Of a stretch of DNA of 17,852 bases, positions 6,960 to 13,957 are shown in pieces. The notes below the pieces were generated by a model that was not told the origin of the DNA, did not search any database, and was given only the letters and a program-made list of their open reading frames with translations. Source of the stretch: an uncultured bacterium (lineage in GTDB: Bacteria; Actinomycetota; Coriobacteriia; Coriobacteriales; Atopobiaceae). Position numbers and translations under genes: made by a program. Position 1 is the first letter of the stretch, and the number at the start of each line of letters is the position of its first letter. The stretch spans positions 1 through 17,852 of the forward strand of contig CAJMPT010000036.1 of NCBI GenBank assembly GCA_905215465.1. Direction: 5' to 3'.

Positions 6960-7688
6960 ATGCAGTTTGACCTCGACAAGAGCATTCGCTATGGCCTTGC
7001 GTACTCCGGTGGCGTGGACTCGTGCTACCTGCTGGCGGAGCTGCTGCGGCAGGGCTACGACGTGAAGGCCTATACCATCCTGGACGACCTCCAGATCACG
7101 CGCGACACCGACGACTCGGTGACCATTGCCAAGATGCTCGGCGCCGAGCAGGAGATCATCCCCATCAACATCTGGGACGGCCACGACGACCTGCGCGCCA
7201 ACCCGTGGGACCGCTGCTACCACTGCAAGTCCATGGTGTTTGGCACCATCCTCGAGCACATGCGCGCCGACGGCCGCACCGTGCTGCTGGACGGCACCAA
7301 CGCAAGCGACCGCGAGGACCGCAGGCCGGGCTTCCGCGCCATTCACGAGCTGGGCGTTGTCTCTCCGCTGCGCGCGGCGGGCATGACCAAGGACATGGTA
7401 CGCGAGGAGTCCGCCAAGCTGGGGCTGCCCACGGCCAACAAGCCGAGCTACGCCTGCTATGGCGCCTACTTTGGCAAGGACGAGGCCATCACGCCCGAGT
7501 CCCTTGCCGCCACGGTGGACCGCTTCATGGCTTCCCACCCCGACGCCGCCGACCGCGTGCGCACCGACGGCAACATCGAGCCCAGCGCCGCCGAGGCGGC
7601 CGCCCTCGCCCGCGAGAACGCCGCCGCAAAGGCCGCGCGCGAGCGCGAGGCCGCCGAGGCCAAGGCCACTGCGGGCGACGAGGCGTAA
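6960..7688 (+). CDS. larE: LarE, sulfur insertion enzyme for the nickel-pincer nucleotide (short, divergent form)
   Basis: LarE is a PP-loop enzyme that adenylates the carboxyls of the LarB product and converts them to thiocarboxylates, using either its own cysteine sulfur or a [4Fe-4S]-bound sulfur. The 242-residue protein has the PP-loop SGGVDS (16-21), VLLDGTNASDREDRRPG, RCYHCK (C86, C89) and C166 in SYACYGAYFG. Three cysteines in these places suggest the iron-sulfur type of LarE rather than the sacrificial single-cysteine type. Two oddities stand out. The usual SSR-x-PYG after the active cysteine is replaced by YGAYFGK, and the normal C-terminal domain with its VRVR-type motif is absent, replaced by an Ala/Glu/Lys/Arg-rich tail. 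The ATG at 6960 has GAGGGAG six bases before it; an upstream in-frame ATG at 6894 has none. larB follows after 2 bases. Confidence 0.9.
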   Translation: MQFDLDKSIRYGLAYSGGVDSCYLLAELLRQGYDVKAYTILDDLQITRDTDDSVTIAKMLGAEQEIIPINIWDGHDDLRANPWDRCYHCKSMVFGTILEHMRADGRTVLLDGTNASDREDRRPGFRAIHELGVVSPLRAAGMTKDMVREESAKLGLPTANKPSYACYGAYFGKDEAITPESLAATVDRFMASHPDAADRVRTDGNIEPSAAEAAALARENAAAKAAREREAAEAKATAGDEA

Positions 7689-7690
7689 GC

Positions 7691-8467
7691 ATGGACAAGG
7701 GCGAACTAAGGGCACTTCTCAACGAGGTGGCGGACGGCAGCGTGGACGCCGGAGAGGCGCTTGCGCGCATCCAGTCCGCACCGGTGGCAGACATAGGCTA
7801 CGCCCAGCTCGACCTGGCCCGTGGCGTCCGTCAGGGCGTGGGCGAGGTGGTCTATGGCCAGGGCAAGACGGCCGAGCAGGTGGCCGGCATCGTGGACGCC
7901 CTGCTGGGGGCGGGCCAGAAGCGCGTGCTGGTCACGCGCCTGGACGCGCAGAAGGCCGCGCGGGCCCGTGCACTTCTTGCCAAGGACAGCGCTGAGGCCT
8001 GGACCTACCGGGAGGATGCACAGCTCGCCATCGTGGGTGGCATGCCGCAACCCACGGGCAACGGCCGCATTGTGGTGGCCTGTGCCGGCACGAGCGACCT
8101 GCCCGTGGCCGAGGAGGCCGCCCTCACCGCAGAGTTCCTGGGCAACCGCGTCGAGCGCGTCTGGGACGTGGGCGTGGCCGGGCTTCACCGCCTGCTGGCC
8201 CATGCCGAGGACCTGGCTCAGGCGCAGGTCGTCATAGCCGTGGCGGGCATGGAGGGGGCGCTGGCCAGCGTCATTGGCGGCCTGGTGAGCTGCCCTGTCA
8301 TCGCCGTTCCCACGAGCGTGGGGTACGGGGCCAACCTCGGCGGCATTTCCGCGCTGCTGAGCATGCTCAACTCCTGTGCAAGCGGAGTGAGCGTCGTGAA
8401 CATAGACAACGGCTTTGGGGCAGGCTACCAGGCCAGCCTCATCAACCACCTGAGCTGCAAGAACTAG
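7691..8467 (+). CDS. larB: LarB, nicotinic acid adenine dinucleotide carboxylase/hydrolase
   Basis: LarB performs the first step of NPN synthesis: it carboxylates the pyridinium C5 of NaAD and hydrolyses the phosphoanhydride, releasing AMP. The 258-residue product has the PurE-like C-terminal half: GTSDLPVAEEA (133-143), GMEGALASVIGGLVSCPVIAVP (from 187) and GGISALLSMLNSCASG, where C229 matches the family's nucleophilic cysteine. This is followed by VVNIDNGFGAG. The N-terminal YGQGKT (55-60) is also typical. The start at 7691 is two bases after the larE stop, with GAGG seven bases upstream. larC follows after 9 bases, consistent with one transcript. Confidence 0.95.
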   Translation: MDKGELRALLNEVADGSVDAGEALARIQSAPVADIGYAQLDLARGVRQGVGEVVYGQGKTAEQVAGIVDALLGAGQKRVLVTRLDAQKAARARALLAKDSAEAWTYREDAQLAIVGGMPQPTGNGRIVVACAGTSDLPVAEEAALTAEFLGNRVERVWDVGVAGLHRLLAHAEDLAQAQVVIAVAGMEGALASVIGGLVSCPVIAVPTSVGYGANLGGISALLSMLNSCASGVSVVNIDNGFGAGYQASLINHLSCKN

Positions 8468-8476
8468 GGAGACACC

Positions 8477-9907
8477 ATGAGCGAGAAGCACGCCAGCCAG
8501 CGCCAGAGGGCGCTCATCTTTGACGGAACGTCGGGCATCAGCGGAGACATGACCGTGGCGGCCCTCCTTGACTTGGGCGCCAGTGAGGAGCGCCTCATGG
8601 CGGCCCTCGCGACCCTGCCCGTCCACGGGTTTGAGGCCCGCGTGAGCCGCGTGACCAAGAGCGGCCTCTCTGCCTGCGACTTTGACGTCGTCCTGGACGA
8701 CGAGCACCAGAACCACGACCACGACATGGCCTGGCTCTTTGGCGAGAATGGCGCGGACGGGCACGAGCACCATCACCACCACGACGGGGGGCACGAGCAC
8801 TGTCACGAGCACGAGGCCGAGCACTGCCACGAGCACGCTCACGGCCACGATCACGGGCATGGGCACCACCACGCGCACCGCTCGCTCGCGGATGTGCGCG
8901 CCGTCATCGAGGCCTCGGGGCTGACCGCCCGCGCCAAGGAGCTGGCCCTGGCCGTCTTTGGCAAACTCACCGAGGCGGAGGCCAAGGCGCACGGCGCCAC
9001 GCCGGACACCGTCATGCTCCATGAGGTAGGCGCCGTGGACTCCATCGTGGACATCTGCGCCGTCGCCGTCTGCCTTGACGACCTCGGCGTTGACCAGGTC
9101 GTCGTACCCTGCCTCAGCGAGGGCCACGGAACCATCCGCTGCGCCCACGGCATGATGCCCATCCCCGTGCCTGCCGTGGCCAACCTGTGCTCCGCCGCCG
9201 GGATAGAGCTCGTGCCCGCCCCCGTCCACGGCGAGCTGGTGACGCCGACGGGCGCCGCCATCGTGGCGGCCCTGCGCACCTCCGACGAGCTCCCGCGTTT
9301 CTATCGCATCCTGGCCTGCGGCTACGGGGCCGGCAAGCGCGCCTACGAGAACACCGCCGGCGTGCTGCGCGTGACGCTGGCTGAGGTCGCGGACGCCCGC
9401 GACGAGGAGGCGGCCGACGACGACCCCGGCGCCGAGCACCCCGTCATCAAGCTCGAGTGCGACCTGGACGACTGCACGGGCGAGGCCCTCGGGCGCACCA
9501 TCGAGCTCCTGATGGCGGCAGGCGCCCGCGACGCGCACGCCGTCCCCGTGGTCATGAAGAAGAGCCGCCCCGGCTACCAGCTTGAGGTCATCTGCGACAA
9601 GTCAAACGAGCAGCAGCTCATGGACCTTGTCTTTGAGAACACCACCACCATTGGGATCCGCTCCATGGCCATGCTGCGCCACCCCCTGCGCCGCCGACCC
9701 GACGAGGTCCAGACGCGCTTTGGCGGCGTTGCCACCAAGCGCGTGGTCCTGCCCGACGGAAGCGTCCGCTCCTACCCCGAGTACGGCTCCGTCGTGGCGG
9801 CAAGCGAGCGCACCGGAGCCTCCTTCCAGGAGGTCTTCCGCGCCGTCGAGGCAGCTGCCGCGCAGGCCGACGCGATGGCCAACCAGTCCGGCCGGAAAGA
9901 CGCCTGA
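8477..9907 (+). CDS. larC: LarC, CTP-dependent nickel insertion protein (single full-length ORF)
   Basis: LarC inserts Ni(II) into the dithiolated pyridinium nucleotide, completing NPN; the reaction consumes CTP. The 476-residue protein begins with the family signature FDGTSGISGDMTVAALLDLGA (15-35). It then has a very histidine-rich linker (21 His and 2 Cys between residues 96 and 134), followed by MLHEVGAVDSIVDI, the region reading HGELVTPTGAAI, and the C-terminal catalytic half (LECDLDDCTGEALG, ENTTTIGIR). In L. plantarum this protein is split into larC1/larC2 and joined by programmed frameshifting; here it is one continuous frame. GGGAG lies five bases before the ATG. The stop codon overlaps the tetR start as TGATG. 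Confidence 0.96.
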   Translation: MSEKHASQRQRALIFDGTSGISGDMTVAALLDLGASEERLMAALATLPVHGFEARVSRVTKSGLSACDFDVVLDDEHQNHDHDMAWLFGENGADGHEHHHHHDGGHEHCHEHEAEHCHEHAHGHDHGHGHHHAHRSLADVRAVIEASGLTARAKELALAVFGKLTEAEAKAHGATPDTVMLHEVGAVDSIVDICAVAVCLDDLGVDQVVVPCLSEGHGTIRCAHGMMPIPVPAVANLCSAAGIELVPAPVHGELVTPTGAAIVAALRTSDELPRFYRILACGYGAGKRAYENTAGVLRVTLAEVADARDEEAADDDPGAEHPVIKLECDLDDCTGEALGRTIELLMAAGARDAHAVPVVMKKSRPGYQLEVICDKSNEQQLMDLVFENTTTIGIRSMAMLRHPLRRRPDEVQTRFGGVATKRVVLPDGSVRSYPEYGSVVAASERTGASFQEVFRAVEAAAAQADAMANQSGRKDA

Positions 9908-10446
9908 TGGACGCCAGGAAGCGCCGCAGCCGCCTTGCCATAGAGCGCGCCTTCTCCGAGCTGCTGCTTGAGCAGGACTACGCCAAGATCACCGTCGCGG
10001 ACATCCTCGCCCGCTCCGGAGTGGGGCGCGCCACCTTCTACGCCCAGTTCAAGGGCAAGGACGACCTTCTCGCCGACTTGGTGGGCGGCCTTTGCTCCTG
10101 CGCCCTCAGGGTCGAGGACGGCTCGGACCCCAATCCCGAGGCCCAGCTCGAGCAGATACTGAAGAACCTCTGGGAGTGTCGCGACGGCGTGAAGGCCCTG
10201 GTCAAGGGTGCCGGATCGCGCCAGTTTGCCGACTGCCTGCGTCACGCCATCATCGCCCGCGCGGCAAGAATCGTCCCCGAGGAGCCCCAGGGCCCGGCAG
10301 GCCAGATGAATCGTAGCTTCCTTCTGCACCACATTGCGGCCACCTTCGTGGGCATGGTCCAGTGGTGGGCCTGGAGCAACTTTGCCGTCACGCCCCAGGA
10401 GCTTGCCGCAGACTATCTGCGCGCCACCAAGCCGCTGTTTGAGTAG
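9907..10446 (+). CDS. TetR-family transcriptional regulator of the lar/nickel locus (proposed)
   Basis: This 179-residue regulator has an N-terminal TetR helix-turn-helix (residues about 27-54, ITVADILARSGVGRATFYAQ then FKGKDDLL) and a helical C-terminal ligand domain ending in WSNFAVTPQELAADYLR. Its start codon overlaps the larC stop (TGATG), so it is translationally coupled to the cofactor genes. The unit ends at a strong terminator directly after it. Control of the divergent nickel transporter and larEBC through the palindrome at 6878-6903 is inferred from position; the ligand is unknown. L. plantarum uses a CRP/FNR-type regulator, LarR, instead. Confidence 0.9.
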   Translation: MDARKRRSRLAIERAFSELLLEQDYAKITVADILARSGVGRATFYAQFKGKDDLLADLVGGLCSCALRVEDGSDPNPEAQLEQILKNLWECRDGVKALVKGAGSRQFADCLRHAIIARAARIVPEEPQGPAGQMNRSFLLHHIAATFVGMVQWWAWSNFAVTPQELAADYLRATKPLFE

Positions 10447-10464
10447 GCACGCAAAGAAATGAAA

Positions 10465-10508
10465 AAGGGCCGGGCGGCGAGCCTCCAAAGACTCGCCGCC
10501 CGGCCCTT
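10465..10508. terminator. Bidirectional terminator between tetR and larD
   Basis: A perfect 17-bp stem (AAGGGCCGGGCGGCGAG) with a 10-base loop lies between two convergent genes. On the minus strand it is followed by TTT in CCCTTTTTCATTTC, a good T-tract ending the larA-larD transcript. On the plus strand the tail is CCCTTGTTGG, weaker but adequate for ending larEBC-tetR. Confidence 0.88.
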
Positions 10509-10554
10509 GTTGGCCGTCAGCCGACAGTTGGCCCGCGGCCAGTTGGGCTGTCGC

Positions 10555-11301
10555 CTAGAACATGCCCAGGAAGGCGTGCACAAAGACCGCCGCCAGGACG
10601 GCGCCCACAAAGGGGGCCAGGCCGGGGACCAGAAGGCCGTACTTCCAGTTGTTATCGGCCTTGTCCTTGATGGGAAGCACCTGGTAGGCAAAGCGCGGGC
10701 CAAGGTCACGCGCCTGGTTCATGGCAAAGCCGGTGATGCCGCCCATGCCCATGCCGACGGCCCAGACAATGAGGCCGACGCAGATGGCGAGCAGGAGGAC
10801 GTTCTCACCGGCGCGGCTAGCGGCGGCCAGAATCGCGGAGATGAAGACGAAGGTGCAGATGGCCTCGCAGAAGAAGTCGCGCGGGAGGTTCTGCAGGCCC
10901 TCGGTGGGGTTGGTCGAGAAGATGTTGCGCTGCGCGATGGGGTCGACCACGCCCTCGGACGCGCGGAACTCGTCGGCGTACATGAACCACGCAACGACGG
11001 CGCCCACAAAGCCGCCGAGCATGTCAGCGACCATGTACGGGATGCAGGAGGACCAGGGTACCAGGCCCACGATGCACTGGGCCAGGACCATGGCCGGGTT
11101 CATGCAGACGGCACCGCCAAAGATGAACAGGGCCACCGAGATGCCAAAGGACCAGGTGGTGATTGCGAACATGTGGCCGGAGCCCTGGTACTTGGCACCC
11201 TTGAGGACGGTGTCGCAGTGAACGCCCACGCCGAAGATGATCATGAGCGCCGTGCTGCCAAACTCGCACAGCATGTGGTAGAGAAGGTCATAGCTTGCCA
11301 C
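10555..11301 (-). CDS. larD: LarD-like lactic acid channel (aquaglyceroporin family)
   Basis: This 248-residue membrane channel of the MIP family has about six hydrophobic segments and two half-helix boxes. The first box is canonical, GGAVCMNPAMVLA (N68-P69-A70). The second reads GFAMNQARDLGPR (N195-Q196-A197), where the usual proline is glutamine. In L. plantarum LarD carries D- and L-lactic acid across the membrane and is encoded in the lar operon. Here the gene lies 98 bp downstream of larA on the same strand, so it is likely cotranscribed, although an AT-rich TAAATAAT in the gap could be a second promoter. The start is GTG at 11301, with AAGGAG eight bases upstream. A plain glycerol facilitator is the alternative, but context favours lactate. 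Confidence 0.85.
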   Translation of the reverse strand: MASYDLLYHMLCEFGSTALMIIFGVGVHCDTVLKGAKYQGSGHMFAITTWSFGISVALFIFGGAVCMNPAMVLAQCIVGLVPWSSCIPYMVADMLGGFVGAVVAWFMYADEFRASEGVVDPIAQRNIFSTNPTEGLQNLPRDFFCEAICTFVFISAILAAASRAGENVLLLAICVGLIVWAVGMGMGGITGFAMNQARDLGPRFAYQVLPIKDKADNNWKYGLLVPGLAPFVGAVLAAVFVHAFLGMF

Positions 11302-11399
11302 GCGTGAAACTCCTTAGGTAGTTGCAACGATTATTTAACGGCAAGGCGCGCCGGCACGGATGCGCGGCCGCGCACCACATGCCAACGCGCCTGAGAGCC

Positions 11400-12677
11400 C
11401 TAGTGCTGGGCCACGACGACGCCCAGGCCGTCGGGGATGACGGCCACCTTGGCGTCGGCGCCCTTCATCTTGAAGGCCAGCTCGAGGGCCTCCTCAACGG
11501 TGTTGACAGGCGTCATGTGCATATCGCGCAGCATCTGGTGATCGCAGAGGTCGGTGACCATGATCACCGGGTGATGGGCAAGGATGCGGGCGAAGATCTG
11601 GGAGGTCCACTGGTCGGGCAGGGTCTCGTCCTTCGGGCGCTCGATGCAGGCGCGCTCGAACTCCGCCGGGTCGTTCTCGGCGATGTTCTTGTAGAAGCCC
11701 TCGCCGCCGTGGCCGTCGGCGCAGCCGGCGACGTCGATGATGACGCCGTCCTCGGGCAGCGTAGCCTCGGCCGCGCACATGCCCTTGACGGCCTGGTAGA
11801 TGTTCTGGTCGAGCGGGTAGCCGCCGTTGGTGGTGATGGCCACGTCACACTGGACGGGCTCGACGCCGGCGAGCTTGCGCACAAAGTCACAACCGGCCTC
11901 GTGGGCCTTGTGGATGTCGCCGGCAAAGGAGCCGATGACCTCGTGCTTGCCGTTCAGCACCACGTTGAGCACAAAGGCGAGGTGCGCCATCTCGGCCGCG
12001 GCGAACATGTCCTCGCTCACGTGATTGTGGCAGAGGTTGCCGGCACGGGAGTGGGAGTCGTTCACGAACTGGCCGTTATGGTTGTACATAATGGTCTTGT
12101 AGCTGGCGATGCCAGGCAGCACGGACTTGCGGCTGCCGGAGAAGCCGGCAAAGAAGTGCGGCTCGATGAAGCCCTCGGCCAGCAGCAGGTCGGCGTCGGC
12201 GGCCACCTTGTTGATGATGCACTCGCCGCCGGAGGGCAGGGTGCCGATCTTCTCCATGGCGGAGTCGTCGGTCGCCACGTGCATGACGATCTCCTCGTTG
12301 GCCACGATATCCTCGCCGTACTTGTTGACGAGCTCCTCGTGCGTGGAGGGGCGGTGCATGCCGGTAGCCACGAGGATGCGCACGCGGGCCTCGGGGGCGG
12401 CAGCGTGGATGCGACGCAGCAGGATGGGCATGGTCACGCGGGAGGGAACGGGGCGCGTGTGGTCGGAGCTGATGATGACGATGTCGCGCTTGCCGCGGCA
12501 GAGCTCCTCGAGCTTTGGAGAGCCATAGGGGTTGTCCAGGGAGTTCTCGACGAGCTCCTCCTGGCTCGCCTCGGGCTTGAACTCGTTCTGGTGGCCTTCC
12601 ATCAGGCCGGCGAAGTTCTTGTCCTCCAGCTTGAGATGCATGGTCTTGTGGTCAAACGGCAGGTCTGCCTCAAACAT
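11400..12677 (-). CDS. larA: LarA, nickel-dependent lactate racemase
   Basis: LarA interconverts D- and L-lactate by hydride transfer to its covalently bound NPN cofactor. The 425-residue protein keeps the key residues at the numbers I recall for L. plantarum LarA: D72 and R75 in SSDHTRPVPSR, H108 in ATGMHRP, H174 in EPHFFAGFSGSRK, the NPN-anchoring K184, the nickel ligand H200 in YNHNG, and Q295/K298 in YQAVKG. This match supports the ATG at 12677 over the upstream GTG at 12689; the SD signal for either is weak (GAGACGGAAG). LarA homologues exist that act on other 2-hydroxy acids, but the neighbouring larD argues for lactate. It is the first gene of a larA-larD unit. Confidence 0.95.
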   Translation of the reverse strand: MFEADLPFDHKTMHLKLEDKNFAGLMEGHQNEFKPEASQEELVENSLDNPYGSPKLEELCRGKRDIVIISSDHTRPVPSRVTMPILLRRIHAAAPEARVRILVATGMHRPSTHEELVNKYGEDIVANEEIVMHVATDDSAMEKIGTLPSGGECIINKVAADADLLLAEGFIEPHFFAGFSGSRKSVLPGIASYKTIMYNHNGQFVNDSHSRAGNLCHNHVSEDMFAAAEMAHLAFVLNVVLNGKHEVIGSFAGDIHKAHEAGCDFVRKLAGVEPVQCDVAITTNGGYPLDQNIYQAVKGMCAAEATLPEDGVIIDVAGCADGHGGEGFYKNIAENDPAEFERACIERPKDETLPDQWTSQIFARILAHHPVIMVTDLCDHQMLRDMHMTPVNTVEEALELAFKMKGADAKVAVIPDGLGVVVAQH

Positions 12678-12742
12678 CTTCCGTCTCACTTTCGGTCTTA
12701 ACCGCTCCGGTCACGGTTGTACGGGAAACCATACGCCGCTCA

Positions 12743-12773
12743 TTTGCTACCGTTTGCCGACGTTTTTCTACCG
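12743..12773. repeat. Three tandem 10-11 bp motifs upstream of larA
   Basis: TTTGCTACCG, TTTGCCGACG and TTTTTCTACCG follow one another without gaps, so the sites are spaced by about one helical turn. The middle unit also occurs inverted at 12836-12845, and a related TTTGCGGC lies at 12815. This looks like a cooperative binding array in the larA leader or promoter; the binding protein is unknown. Confidence 0.4.
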
Positions 12774-12845
12774 GTTGGCGGCACCCGTCGGGGTGTTTAT
12801 AAAGCTTGGAACCTGTTTGCGGCTTGGTGCGGGAACGTCGGCAAA
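12753..12845. repeat. 12-bp perfect inverted repeat flanking the putative larA promoter
   Basis: TTTGCCGACGTT (12753-12764) and AACGTCGGCAAA (12834-12845) are exact reverse complements separated by 69 bases. The spacer contains the AT-rich TATAAA-like element at about 12797-12802. The two sites could be bound by one regulator with DNA looping across the promoter, or could be a long-range RNA stem. Confidence 0.45.
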
Positions 12846-13005
12846 TGGGAGGAAGCCGGAGACTGGGAGTGCCTTCTTCCGGGCGTGTGATGATTATGTA
12901 AGGAGCACAACAACAGTCGTTGCGAGCCTCACTCGCCGCGCCCCCAAGGCACGCGACCGCCCGCGCGCGGTATTCTTTAGGCACAGAAGAACGAGAGGAG
13001 ACCCC

Positions 13006-13890
13006 ATGTCCGACTACGTCCTTAGCTGCTGCTCCACCGCAGACGTCACGCGCGAGCTCCTTGACGAGCGCGGCATTGCATACGTCTACTTCAACTACCA
13101 GCTGGACGGCCAGATGCTCAAGGACGACTTTGGCCAGACCAACTCCCCCGCCCAGCTCTACTCAAAGATGCTTGCCGGCGCCGATGCCAAGACCTCCCAG
13201 GTCAGCGTGGGCGAGTACCTCACGCACTTCGAGAAGTTCCTCACGCAGGGCAAGGACGTCCTCCACGTGACGCTCTCCTCCGGCATCTCCGGCACCTACG
13301 GCTCTGCCTGCGCCGCGCGCGACCAGCTCGCCGAGAAGTACCCGGACCGCAAGGTCGTAATCGTTGACTCCCTGTGCGCAAGCGCCGGCTACGGCCTGCT
13401 CATGGACAGGCTTGCGGACCTGCGCGACACCGGCATGGGTATCGACGAGCTCGCCACCTGGACCGAGGACCACCGCCTTGAGGTCCAGCACTGGTTCTTC
13501 TCCAGCGACCTCACCTTCTTCATCCGTGGCGGGCGTATCTCCAAGGCGGCCGGCCTGGTGGGCGGCCTGCTCAAGATCTGCCCCGTCATGGACGTGGAGC
13601 CCGACGGAAGCCTTGCCGTGAAGGAGAAGATTCGCAGCAAGGGCCGAGCCATCGCACGCGACCTGCAGAAGATGGAGGAGCTGGCCCAGGGCGGGCGCAA
13701 CTACACGGGCAAGGTCTTCATCAGCCAGTCCGAGTGCCTGGTCGACGCCGAGGAGCTGGCCCACCGCGTTGAGACCACGTTCCCGCACATCGATGGCCCC
13801 GTTCGCATCTATCCCATTGGCGCCACCATCGGCTGTCACACCGGCCCGGGCACCGTTGCCCTCTTCTTCTGGGGCAAGCCCAGGGAGTAG
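13006..13890 (+). CDS. DegV family fatty-acid-binding protein (FakB-like)
   Basis: This is a 294-residue soluble protein. DegV/FakB proteins hold a fatty acid and present it to the kinase FakA for acyl-phosphate formation. Motifs seen are TSQVS (63-67), SSGISGTYGS (91-100), FFIRGGRISKAAGLVGGLL (171-189) and the C-terminal IGATIGCHTGPGTVALFF. The N-terminus SCCSTADVT fits the usual first strand and loop. The ATG at 13006 has GAGGAG six bases upstream; the frame is open further back to 12532 but has no start signal there. No fakA is nearby. The gene is monocistronic and ends at a strong convergent terminator. Which fatty acid it binds cannot be read from the sequence. Confidence 0.92.
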   Translation: MSDYVLSCCSTADVTRELLDERGIAYVYFNYQLDGQMLKDDFGQTNSPAQLYSKMLAGADAKTSQVSVGEYLTHFEKFLTQGKDVLHVTLSSGISGTYGSACAARDQLAEKYPDRKVVIVDSLCASAGYGLLMDRLADLRDTGMGIDELATWTEDHRLEVQHWFFSSDLTFFIRGGRISKAAGLVGGLLKICPVMDVEPDGSLAVKEKIRSKGRAIARDLQKMEELAQGGRNYTGKVFISQSECLVDAEELAHRVETTFPHIDGPVRIYPIGATIGCHTGPGTVALFFWGKPRE

Positions 13891-13918
13891 ACAGGGCTGC
13901 GCACGCAAATGACAAGAG

Positions 13919-13950
13919 AGGCCCGGACGACGTCGTCCGGGCCTTCTGTT
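13919..13950. terminator. Convergent terminator between degV and murI
   Basis: A 10-bp perfect stem (AGGCCCGGAC / GTCCGGGCCT) with loop GACGTC is followed by TTCTGTTGTTT on the plus strand. It lies 28 bases after degV and 7 bases past the murI stop, so it probably works for both. On the minus strand the tail is CTCTTGTC. Confidence 0.8.
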
Positions 13951-13957
13951 GTTTCTC

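Larger units (their letters stand above)
12678..13005. other. 328-bp divergent intergenic region between larA and degV
   Basis: No gene is evident here. On the larA side there are tandem TTTGC-type decamers (12743-12773), a widely spaced 12-bp inverted repeat (12753-12845) and, on the minus strand, an AT-rich CTTTATAAAC (about 12796-12805) that could be a larA -10 box, giving a leader of about 115 bases. On the degV side a TATTCT (12971-12976) is a possible -10 without a recognisable -35. The long leader and the repeats suggest regulated expression of larA. Confidence 0.5.

Noticed and set aside
7706..9538. Long antisense open frame opposite larB/larC (610 codons)
   Set aside because: A by-product of high GC; low-complexity Gly/His/Val-rich translation, no SD, and opposite strand encodes clear LarB and LarC.
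8477..9907. Programmed frameshift in larC as in L. plantarum
   Set aside because: The frame is continuous from FDGTSGISGDM to the C-terminal ENTTTIGIR region, so no frameshift is needed.
11322..12701. Long plus-strand open frame opposite larA (459 codons)
   Set aside because: Mirror of LarA codons with no recognisable motif; LarA on the minus strand is certain.
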